Assembly: GCF_900188035.1 (NCBI RefSeq)
Contig: NZ_FZNN01000013.1
Location: 1-64,000, forward strand
Reading direction: 5' to 3'
Origin: Puniceibacterium sediminis
Lineage (GTDB): Bacteria; Pseudomonadota; Alphaproteobacteria; Rhodobacterales; Rhodobacteraceae
DNA: 64,000 nt
A program made the translations under genes and the position numbers. The first letter of the stretch is position 1. Each line of letters begins with the position of its first letter. This document shows positions 1-6,633 of this stretch, in pieces. The notes under the pieces were generated by a model. It made no database searches, was not told the origin of the DNA, and saw nothing but the letters and a program-made list of their open reading frames with translations.

Positions 1-312
1 TCAATGCCCTCGGCACTGCCGAGATCATTCGCGTGGCATAACGCCAGCGGGGTAAGGGGAAGTCATGCCTCAGGCGTGAGTTCTGCAACAATGCCCCCCG
101 GTGTTGTCCGCGCAGGACCAGCAAGGTCTTGGGCAGTCCTGCCCATGCCGAAAAAGCCGACAGCCTTGGCCCGGCGACCAGACGGCGCGATGGTTTTATC
201 AGCCCCGCAGCGCGCAGCACTATGCCAACGCGCCGCAGGATGTGCCGCGCAACGGGTCAGGGGCGTGACGCGATTTCCCTGACACCGATCTTTCGTGACA
301 GGGTATGAAAGT
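1..312. other. Window-edge stretch with no confident gene
   Basis: No recognisable protein in any frame. The plus-strand frame starting at base 3 reads NALGTAEIIRVA and then stops (TAA at 39-41). This could be the C-terminal tail of a gene entering from the left, but 12 residues cannot prove it. A 7-bp inverted repeat (GCAGGAC 112-118, GTCCTGC 136-142) lies downstream and could be part of its 3' end. The remainder holds only short frames without family resemblance. Confidence 0.4.
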
Positions 313-1389
313 TCAGCCCCATTCCGATTTCACTTCGGCCCACATCTCTTGCATCCATACCGGCACCTGTGTCGGGTCAAGAGCGACGGTTCCCGTCTCG
401 ACGATCGTCGGATCCTTCAGCGCGTCGCCAAGAAGGCTAAGGTTGAAATCCCCCTCGTAGGTGTCGCCGCGATAGGTGCGGGTCGGGGTTGCGGTCTTGC
501 CGTCCAGCAGGTTGATAAGGCCTTCGGCCATGGTCATTCCGGCAATCGCGCCCGCCATGCTGTCGGTCGGGTAATGAACCCCGGCCACCGTACGGTTGGT
601 TGCGATGCGCGCGGCATAGCGCATGACTTCGTTCTGGGTCTCGACCGCCATGGCAGGATCAAAGGGAACGTCATAGAAGAGGCGCGAAAACAGCGTGGCC
701 AGCACAAAGGATTCCGTTGCGTGGCCGCTGGGAAAGGACGGGTGACCCGGCGTCTGGATCACCGGCTGCACTGCGCTGGACAGGGCGATGGGCCGTGCCA
801 CATCCAGCCCCATCTTGACCGGCATCTCGATCAGCTTGCACAGGCTCAGCATGGTGTCGGCCATACGCAGGGTCCACTTGGTGGCATCCCCGCTCAGATA
901 CGACACCATCCCGAAGAACGGCAGCAGCTGGCCGGTCTGCACCGTGATTTCCTCAAGCCGGTCGGACTGCAGATCCGCCGCTGCGCGCATATAGTCAATC
1001 TGATGATCCTTGAGGAACGCGGTGGTCGGTTTGTGGAGCGTTGCCAGTGTCTGGCCCTGAACGGTGATCGATGCGGTGTCGTTGGCATGGGCGCTGCTGG
1101 CAAGCGATACCGCGAACTGCGTGCTTAGCGTCTGGATAAGCACCGCGTCGCGCGGGCCTTCGGCGAGCTTGCGGAAGGTGTCCCAGGCGGATTGCTGGGC
1201 TGGGGTGCGGTTTGCCCCCGGCCACATGCGTTGGGTGCCTGCGCGGGCCGAGAGCATTGCCCAGCTCGGCGCAGGGAGCGAGACGGTCTGAACGCCCTGA
1301 ACCCCCTGCACGCCTTGGACCCCCTGGACCCCTTGAACACCCTGGACCCCTTGAACGCCCTGAACGCCCTGAACGCCGAATATTGCCAT
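313..1389 (-). CDS. PAP2/vanadium haloperoxidase-family protein with collagen-like N-terminal repeat
   Basis: 358 aa. All three PAP2 phosphatase motifs are visible: KMGLDVARP (K-x6-RP), PSGH inside [12 protein letters not shown], and R-x5-H-x3-D in [12 protein letters not shown]. These residues form the phosphate or vanadate pocket of type 2 phosphatases and vanadium haloperoxidases, so the protein is a phosphatase or a haloperoxidase; the sequence alone does not decide. There is no obvious signal peptide. After MAIF come ten Gly-Val-Gln triplets, an unusual collagen-like Gly-X-Y tract. The start at 1389 is preceded by GGAG 7 bases upstream; an earlier in-frame ATG at 1449 lacks such a site. 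It is divergent from the SARP-type regulator, which could control it. Confidence 0.85.
   Translation of the reverse strand: MAIFGVQGVQGVQGVQGVQGVQGVQGVQGVQGVQTVSLPAPSWAMLSARAGTQRMWPGANRTPAQQSAWDTFRKLAEGPRDAVLIQTLSTQFAVSLASSAHANDTASITVQGQTLATLHKPTTAFLKDHQIDYMRAAADLQSDRLEEITVQTGQLLPFFGMVSYLSGDATKWTLRMADTMLSLCKLIEMPVKMGLDVARPIALSSAVQPVIQTPGHPSFPSGHATESFVLATLFSRLFYDVPFDPAMAVETQNEVMRYAARIATNRTVAGVHYPTDSMAGAIAGMTMAEGLINLLDGKTATPTRTYRGDTYEGDFNLSLLGDALKDPTIVETGTVALDPTQVPVWMQEMWAEVKSEWG
1288..1377 (-). repeat. Ten tandem 9-bp units coding Gly-Val-Gln
   Basis: On the plus strand the unit is ctgaacgcc with variants (ctggacccc, ttgaacacc and others). Ten consecutive 9-bp units each encode GVQ on the minus strand. 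Differences between units are almost all synonymous, so the peptide repeat is conserved while the DNA has drifted. The tract could expand or contract by slippage in multiples of three codons. Confidence 0.9.
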
Positions 1390-1462
1390 CTGACTTCTCC
1401 AATTCACTGCGGAACAAATTGTGGCACACCCTGACGTGCATCGCGACACAGGTCAAAAGACA

Positions 1463-1486
1463 TTAATGCCCTTAGGGAAGCATTAA
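1463..1486. promoter_or_regulatory. Inverted repeat in divergent PAP2/SARP promoter region
   Basis: TTAATGC (1463-1469) and GCATTAA (1480-1486) form a perfect 7-bp dyad with a 10-base centre. It lies between the two divergent genes in AT-richer DNA, 74 bases from the PAP2 start and about 20 bases before the -35 of the regulator promoter. The position and symmetry fit an operator for a dimeric regulator; which one is unknown. Confidence 0.45.
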
Positions 1487-1503
1487 CGATATTTTTACGA
1501 AGA

Positions 1504-1532
1504 TTGCGTCGTCGATACCGCGATGCTACGAT
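1504..1532 (+). promoter_or_regulatory. Candidate sigma70-type promoter of the SARP-type regulator
   Basis: TTGCGT (1504-1509), a 17-base spacer, then TACGAT (1527-1532). Transcription would begin near 1539, about 43 bases before the chosen ATG. The match is by eye only. Confidence 0.4.
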
Positions 1533-1581
1533 CCTTTCATAGTGTGCCGCCCAAGCGGCTCTTTTGACGTGCGGGATCAGC

Positions 1582-3183
1582 ATGAGTGACGCAGGCGCGG
1601 CAGTCAGAATTTCGGTGATTGGACCGTTCAAGGTGACGGCCCCTTGTGGTGCTGACATTACGCCGACCGGCGCCAAAAACCAGGCGCTTTTGGCCATTCT
1701 GGCGCTGACACCTGGCATGAGCCGCCCGCGCCGCTGGCTGGAAGACAAGCTGTGGAGCACGTTTGGCCCCGAACAGGCCAGCGCAAATCTGCGGCAGGCC
1801 CTGTCAAAACTGCGCGCGCTGTCGCCGGATCTTGCAGCTGCGCTGAATGGCGGGCGCATTGCGCTGTCGCTGGACCCGCAATTGGTGGCGGTTCAGGACA
1901 TCGCCGCCCCGGGCTTGCCCCATGACGACCGTGAGCTTCTGGAAGGTCTGGACGTGCGCGATCCGGAATTCGAGGACTGGCTGCGCGCCGAACGCGCCCG
2001 GCTGCGCGACGCGATCGAAGCCGCGCGCCCGCGCGAGGCGCGGGGTGTGATCATCGAGTGCCGCACGGATGTGCATGGCACGGACCAGAATGCCATTATC
2101 GGCGAGATCCTTGCCAACCAGATCGGTCAGACCGTGGCCGACAACGTTCGTGCCTGGCGTCGATCCGGGCAGATCAATGGCGCCACGCAGCGGCAGGAAG
2201 GCGATCTTCAGATCAGCTGCGATCTGATGGAGAACAACGGCAAGCCCAACATCTTTATCAAGATCGTGCATATCCCGACCGGGCAGATCCTGTATTCCAA
2301 ACTACAGGCGCTGGAACATGCATCGGACGTGCTGAATTCTGCCGTCCCCATTTCGGCAATCGTCTTCGAGGCCGCCGACCGCGTGATCGGCAAACTGCCC
2401 CTGATCGTAGAGAACGCCCGCCCCGAAGCCCGTGCCACGGCGCTGGCGCGGTTGGCGCTTTACCGGATGTTCAGCTTTGAGGCCGAGTCGCTGCGCGAAG
2501 CCGACAGCCTGCTGAGTCAGGCCTATGACGTTGACCGCAATGGCGTATACCTCGGTTGGCGGTCGTTGGTGCGGATGATCCAGCTGATCGAGCTGCTCGA
2601 GGACAATCCGCAGGCGCTACGGGAAGAGGCGGCATGGCTCAGCCAGCGCGCCATCGAGGATTCCTTTGACAATTCTCTGGTGCAAGCGCTGGTGGCGCAG
2701 GTGTTGGTGATGGAGTTGGGCGATCCGGTGGGTGGCATCGAAATGGCCCGGCTGTCGGTCGAGCAGAACCCAGCGAATGGCTTTGGCTGGACAGCGATGG
2801 CCATGTCGCACATGCGGGCGGGCGATGCGGCGCTGGCGATCAAGTATTCGACCCAGGCGCGCCAGATCGCGCGATTTTCCCCCTTCCGCCAGTGGTGGGA
2901 GGTCAATCACTGCGTGGTGAACATCGCCTGCAACCAGCCCGCCGAGGCCATTGCCGCAGGTGAGGCCGCGGCCCGGGCCGCGCCGTCCCTGCGCCCGGCA
3001 CACCGGCATCTGCTCGCGCTGTATGCGATGGACGGGCAGATGGACAAGGCATTGGCCACCGCACAGAAGCTTACGAAGATCGAGCCGGGCTTTACGCTGG
3101 ACCGGTTCATAAATGACGAGACCTATCCGGTGCGAACGCTGCGCACCAAGGGTCTTCTGGAGCCGATCCGCGCCTTGCTGTGA
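1582..3183 (+). CDS. SARP-type winged-helix regulator with TPR-like C-terminal domain
   Basis: 533 aa. The first ~100 residues (VRISVIGPFKV, LLAILALTPG, SRPRRWLEDKLWS, SANLRQALSKLR) match the OmpR/PhoB-like winged helix of the SARP/BTAD regulator class. A middle alpha/beta segment (residues ~150-260) resembles the periplasm-independent sensory part of adenylate-cyclase/TPR regulators. The last ~250 residues are helical with TPR-like spacing (NPANGFGWTAMAMSHMRAGDAALAIKYS and following). The ATG at 1582 is chosen; a TTG at 1564 is in frame but weaker. The ligand and targets are unknown. It faces away from the PAP2 gene and is convergent with the formate dehydrogenase accessory operon. Confidence 0.75.
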   Translation: MSDAGAAVRISVIGPFKVTAPCGADITPTGAKNQALLAILALTPGMSRPRRWLEDKLWSTFGPEQASANLRQALSKLRALSPDLAAALNGGRIALSLDPQLVAVQDIAAPGLPHDDRELLEGLDVRDPEFEDWLRAERARLRDAIEAARPREARGVIIECRTDVHGTDQNAIIGEILANQIGQTVADNVRAWRRSGQINGATQRQEGDLQISCDLMENNGKPNIFIKIVHIPTGQILYSKLQALEHASDVLNSAVPISAIVFEAADRVIGKLPLIVENARPEARATALARLALYRMFSFEAESLREADSLLSQAYDVDRNGVYLGWRSLVRMIQLIELLEDNPQALREEAAWLSQRAIEDSFDNSLVQALVAQVLVMELGDPVGGIEMARLSVEQNPANGFGWTAMAMSHMRAGDAALAIKYSTQARQIARFSPFRQWWEVNHCVVNIACNQPAEAIAAGEAAARAAPSLRPAHRHLLALYAMDGQMDKALATAQKLTKIEPGFTLDRFINDETYPVRTLRTKGLLEPIRALL

Positions 3184-3270
3184 TGTTTGCGCCCGGTGCA
3201 TGCGCCGGAATGAGGGCTCGGCTCCTCACACTGCGCGAAATATTTCAGAGAAGATGAAGCGGATGCGGCG

Positions 3271-3750
3271 TCATTCGTCGAGCGAGCCGTGCACGGCGAA
3301 CTGCATGATGTCCGCCTCCTGAGGTTCAATCACCCGGAAGGTTTCGCGTACGCCTGCTTCGGTCAGCTCACGGGCGACGGTCAGAAGGGTGTTGGGCGCA
3401 TGGTCGTCGCAGAGTGCGATCATCTGGTCTATTTCTTCGGTGGCAACGGGCCGCGCGGCATCGGCGGACGGGGCACCGTAGGTGTCGACAAAGTGCTGGG
3501 CCAGCGACGCGATCAGGGTTTCGCGTTCGGAGGGTTCCAACTGGGTCACGGCGACAAAGCTGACGCGGCCACAGGTTTCGATCCCGAACCAGCCGTTGGA
3601 AAAGGCCTGACGCGCCTTGCCGACCAGATCGCCTTCGGACCAGTTGGAGAATTCGAACCCGCCCGAGAGGCACCATTCACCGGTGCGCGCGGGGTTTTGG
3701 AAGACGCGGGTGTCGCTTTCGTCGAAATGGATCGCGCGGGCAAGCTTCAT
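3271..3750 (-). CDS. DUF6505-like conserved protein
   Basis: 159 aa, soluble, no signal peptide. It begins MKLARAIHFDESDTRVF and has a conserved-looking core (GEWCLSGGFEFSNW, NGWFGIETCGRVSFVAV). I recognise it as a small alphaproteobacterial family of unknown function (DUF6505, from memory). It is the last gene of a four-gene minus-strand operon and its ATG overlaps the stop of the upstream ligase-like gene by 4 bases, so the two are translationally coupled. The context with the Mrp ATPase and formate dehydrogenase suggests a role in maturation or assembly, but no catalytic motif is visible. Confidence 0.7.
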   Translation of the reverse strand: MKLARAIHFDESDTRVFQNPARTGEWCLSGGFEFSNWSEGDLVGKARQAFSNGWFGIETCGRVSFVAVTQLEPSERETLIASLAQHFVDTYGAPSADAARPVATEEIDQMIALCDDHAPNTLLTVARELTEAGVRETFRVIEPQEADIMQFAVHGSLDE

Positions 3751-4451
3751 GTCTGTGTCTCCAGCAGGGCGGTGAGCGGGATAAGGTGGGTCGTGCCATC
3801 GGATTTGAGCAGCATGCCGAGTTGTTCATCCACACCAAGGAATGTGCCGTCCATGCCGGATTGGCTGACCGGCTGGCCAAGGCCATGGACAAGGCCGCTC
3901 CACTCACGGTGCAGCGGTGACATGCCTTCCTCTTCCCAGCGGTGGATCCAGGTGAGCGTGTGGCGGGCCCAGGATTCAAGCAGGTCTTGCGGGCTGAGAT
4001 CGCCGCAGCCTTCGCCGTGAAGGGCGGTTTCGTCCGGCGTGGCACCCTGATCGTCGGTGGTGATGAGGAACCTGAGAGTGAAGCCGATGACAAGCCAGTC
4101 GGGGATCGCGGCAGGGTCGGCGGTGGATGCCGCCGCGCGGAAGGCCCCGCAGCGCCCGCCGTTGACGCGGATCACACCGTCCCAGTCGAGATGCACCGGC
4201 ACCTCGGGCGGGGCGAGCGCACCAAGCGCGTTCTGCAGGCCGACACCGCAGAGCGGCAACATGGCCATGGCCTGCGCCAGCGGCACTTCGGGTGCGCAGA
4301 TCAGAGCGGCGCGCAGATCGCCGGAGAGATCATAGAGGATCAGCCCGGCATCACAGCCCTGCTGCGCGGCCTGACAGGCGGCTGCAAAGGGATCGTGCCC
4401 CGCAGCATTCAGGCCACTGAGAAGCGGCGGGAACTGCGGGGCCATGCTCAT
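3747..4451 (-). CDS. Biotin/lipoate protein ligase-like protein with DUF4444
   Basis: 234 aa. The N-terminal ~170 residues resemble the BPL/LplA/LipB ligase fold (DLSGDLRAALICAPEVPL, PPEVPVHLDWDGVIRVNGGRCG, IGFTLRFL), but the usual lysine/RGRG biotinyl-AMP loop is not evident. The C-terminus (GMDGTFLGVDEQLGMLLKSDG) fits DUF4444. It may therefore act as a degenerate ligase or binding protein. The start overlaps the Mrp stop (ATGA, 4448-4451) and its stop overlaps the next start, so it sits inside a tight operon with mrp and DUF6505. The substrate is unknown. Confidence 0.7.
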   Translation of the reverse strand: MSMAPQFPPLLSGLNAAGHDPFAAACQAAQQGCDAGLILYDLSGDLRAALICAPEVPLAQAMAMLPLCGVGLQNALGALAPPEVPVHLDWDGVIRVNGGRCGAFRAAASTADPAAIPDWLVIGFTLRFLITTDDQGATPDETALHGEGCGDLSPQDLLESWARHTLTWIHRWEEEGMSPLHREWSGLVHGLGQPVSQSGMDGTFLGVDEQLGMLLKSDGTTHLIPLTALLETQT

Positions 4452-5536
4452 GCGCGGCCTTCGGAGATCAGGCGGCGGGCCAGATCGCGGAAGGTTTGTG
4501 CCTGCGGGCTGTCGGGTTTGGAGACGACGATGGGCGCGCCCCCATCCGAGGCAACCCGAATATCGAGATGCAGCGGGATTTCGGCCAGCAGCGGAACACC
4601 GATTTTCGCAGCCTCTGACGCGACTCCGCCGTGGCCAAAGATATGTTCTTCGTGGCCGCAGTTGGAACAGATGTGCGTCGACATGTTCTCGATCAGGCCG
4701 AAGATCGGCACTTTCATCTGGTTGAACATGTCGATGCCCTTGCGCGCATCGAGCAGCGCAACGTCCTGTGGCGTGCTGACCACAATGGCCCCGTCGACCT
4801 GCGCCTTTTGCGCAAGGGTCATCTGCACGTCGCCGGTGCCGGGTGGCAGATCGACCAGCAGCACGTCAAGCGCGCCCCACTGGACCTGGCTCATCATCTG
4901 TTGCAGCGCGCCCATGAGCATCGGGCCACGCCAGACGACAGCCTGCCCTTCGTTGGTCATGAGGCCGATGGACATCATCGTGACGCCAAAGTTGCGCATC
5001 GGCAGGATGGTCTTGCCATCCGGGCTCGCGGGACGTCCGCTGACGCCCAGCATCCGGGGCTGGCTGGGCCCGTAGACGTCGGCATCCAGAAGACCGACAC
5101 GGCGACCTTCGGCTGCCAGCGCGCAGGCCAGGTTGGCCGAGACTGTGGATTTTCCCACGCCGCCCTTGCCCGAGGCGATGGCGATGATCCGGTCCACGCC
5201 GGGGATCTTTTCCGGCCCGCCCTGCAGTGGCGCGGGCGCGTGGGAATGTCCGTGGCCCGACCCTTTGAGGTCCGGTGGCGGTGCCTTGGCGGAATGGGCG
5301 GTCATCACGACCGAGACGTTCTTGGCCCCGTCCAGCGCCTTGATCAGATCCTCGGCTTCTTGGCGTACGGGCGTGTAGGCCTGCGCCTTGTCCCCCGGCA
5401 CTTCGAGCACGAAGCGCACGGTGGCCGCCTCGACTGTCAGAGCCTTGACCAGACCGGCGGTTACGATGTCATCGCCCGAGACCGGGTCCTTGACGGATTT
5501 CAGCGCGGTCAGGACCGCGTCGCGTGTCAATGTCAC
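4448..5536 (-). CDS. apbC: Mrp/ApbC-type Fe-S cluster carrier ATPase
   Basis: 362 aa. An N-terminal MIP18/DUF59-like domain (residues ~1-85, LKSVKDPVSGDDIVTAGLV) is joined by a His-rich linker (HGHSHAPAP) to a ParA/MinD-type P-loop ATPase. The deviant Walker A is GKGGVGKS (~123-130), followed by LLDADVYGPS, DLPPGTGD and the C-x2-C pair CSNC that bridges a labile Fe-S cluster in the dimer. The family delivers [4Fe-4S] clusters to apoproteins. Next to an Fe-S-rich formate dehydrogenase locus, a dedicated delivery role is a reasonable inference. It starts 6 bases after the DUF6494 gene. Confidence 0.92.
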   Translation of the reverse strand: MTLTRDAVLTALKSVKDPVSGDDIVTAGLVKALTVEAATVRFVLEVPGDKAQAYTPVRQEAEDLIKALDGAKNVSVVMTAHSAKAPPPDLKGSGHGHSHAPAPLQGGPEKIPGVDRIIAIASGKGGVGKSTVSANLACALAAEGRRVGLLDADVYGPSQPRMLGVSGRPASPDGKTILPMRNFGVTMMSIGLMTNEGQAVVWRGPMLMGALQQMMSQVQWGALDVLLVDLPPGTGDVQMTLAQKAQVDGAIVVSTPQDVALLDARKGIDMFNQMKVPIFGLIENMSTHICSNCGHEEHIFGHGGVASEAAKIGVPLLAEIPLHLDIRVASDGGAPIVVSKPDSPQAQTFRDLARRLISEGRA

Positions 5537-5542
5537 GTCTGT

Positions 5543-5731
5543 CTATCCCTGGATCTTGCCGGTCACGACATGTTCGAGGTCAAGACCATCGACCGTCAGA
5601 ACCACTTTGGCTTGGTATGTCTTGCCCTCGGTGTCGGGCACATTGCGCATCGCTTCTTCGATAGCCTGCTGGCTGGTGACGCCCACCTGTTTCAGAAACT
5701 TGCGCATCGACATGTTGAAATCTTCGCTCAT
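5543..5731 (-). CDS. Small DUF6494-like protein
   Basis: 62 aa, beginning MSEDFNMSMRKFLKQVGVTS and rich in helix formers. No signal peptide or membrane segment. GGGGAGAG lies 7 bases before the ATG at 5731, which rules out the longer upstream reading. It is the first gene of the minus-strand operon leading into apbC. Small proteins of this type (DUF6494, from memory) commonly neighbour Mrp ATPases; the function is unknown. Confidence 0.75.
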   Translation of the reverse strand: MSEDFNMSMRKFLKQVGVTSQQAIEEAMRNVPDTEGKTYQAKVVLTVDGLDLEHVVTGKIQG

Positions 5732-5760
5732 CGGATCTCTCCCCTGGCTCCTGTGAAGCA

Positions 5761-5790
5761 TTGACGGGTTTAGGCGACCGACCCTAGGCT
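5761..5790 (+). promoter_or_regulatory. Candidate promoter of the periplasmic cytochrome c gene
   Basis: TTGACG (5761-5766), an 18-base spacer and TAGGCT (5785-5790), followed about 45 bases on by the ATG. The same -10 hexamer TAGGCT with a TTGCCC -35 occurs before the first MerR gene (47040-47068), which supports both calls. Confidence 0.45.
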
Positions 5791-5834
5791 TGCAAGTCAC
5801 ACGTTGTGGAACGGGACCTGAGGGAGGGGCCGCG

Positions 5835-6578
5835 ATGCGCTGGAATTGGGCGGTGAGGGTGCTTGCGCTGGTGGCTGCGGGGCCGCTAAGCGCGCAGGAG
5901 GCGGACAAACGTCTGACTCTGGCAGCGCCCAAAACCCTAACGGAGTCGGGGCTGATCGACTTCCTCGTGCCACGATTTTCGCTGAAGACATCGATACGGA
6001 TCACGCTCGCGCCCGAGGGTGCCGGGGCGGATGCGGTGCTGGGCGATGAAGGTGTGGCAGCCTTTGAGGGTCTGGATCAGGTCTGGCATCTGGACGTGGG
6101 TGCGGATCCGGATGCACAGCGGTTTGCCGACTGGTTGATGTCGGACGTCGGGCGCGGGACGGTGGATCAGTTCGCCGTCGACGGCACGGCAGTGTTTTCG
6201 TCATCGCTGACGCAATTGGTCGAGGTGGCAGAAGTCAGTTATGACGGTGATGCGGCGCGCGGGGCCGAATTGGCGCTGGAACGTTGCGGGCGTTGCCATG
6301 TTGTCAGCGAGGAGAACCGGATGAAGGCCATCGGCTCGACCCCGTCTTTTGCGGTGCTGCGGACACTGCCGAACTGGGACGGGCGGTTTCTGGCATTCTA
6401 TACGCTGAACCCGCATCCGGCATTCACCCAGGTGGCCGAGGTGACGCCGCCGTTCGATCAATCCCGCCCATCCCCAATTGAACCTGTGCGGATTACCTTG
6501 GACGAGTTGGAGGATGTCCTGAGCTTTGTGGCGGCCATGCCGCCTGCGGATCTGGGCGCGCCGGTGCAGTCGCGATAG
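5835..6578 (+). CDS. Periplasmic cytochrome c with tungstate-binding-protein-like (lobe I) domain
   Basis: 247 aa. A signal peptide (MRWNWAVRVLALVAAGPLSA) precedes residues ~22-65 (LTLAAPKTLTESGLIDFLVP), which resemble the start of TupA-type oxyanion-binding proteins, and residues ~90-125 (RFADWLMSDVGRGTVDQF), which resemble their C-terminal end. The whole central lobe is missing. A c-type haem site follows at C151-GRC-H155. No clear Met ligand follows; NPHP or a distal residue would have to serve. The start at 5835 has GGGAGGGG upstream. Located between the apbC operon and the polyferredoxin, it probably serves formate dehydrogenase electron transfer or metal sensing. The tungstate link is my inference. 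Confidence 0.75.
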   Translation: MRWNWAVRVLALVAAGPLSAQEADKRLTLAAPKTLTESGLIDFLVPRFSLKTSIRITLAPEGAGADAVLGDEGVAAFEGLDQVWHLDVGADPDAQRFADWLMSDVGRGTVDQFAVDGTAVFSSSLTQLVEVAEVSYDGDAARGAELALERCGRCHVVSEENRMKAIGSTPSFAVLRTLPNWDGRFLAFYTLNPHPAFTQVAEVTPPFDQSRPSPIEPVRITLDELEDVLSFVAAMPPADLGAPVQSR

Positions 6579-6633
6579 GATGGCGCTGCAGGCCCCGGAT
6601 AAGTGGGCCGGGGAGTAAACGCCTCCCCTGCCC

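Noticed and set aside
4-282. 92-codon frame at the left edge
   Set aside because: No family features and no codon bias like neighbouring genes.
1288-1377. CRISPR or iteron array
   Set aside because: 9-bp units in frame encoding GVQ; a coding repeat.
3641-3663. tRNA T-loop-like GAATTCGAACCC
   Set aside because: It lies inside the DUF6505 coding sequence and codes FEFSNW on the minus strand.
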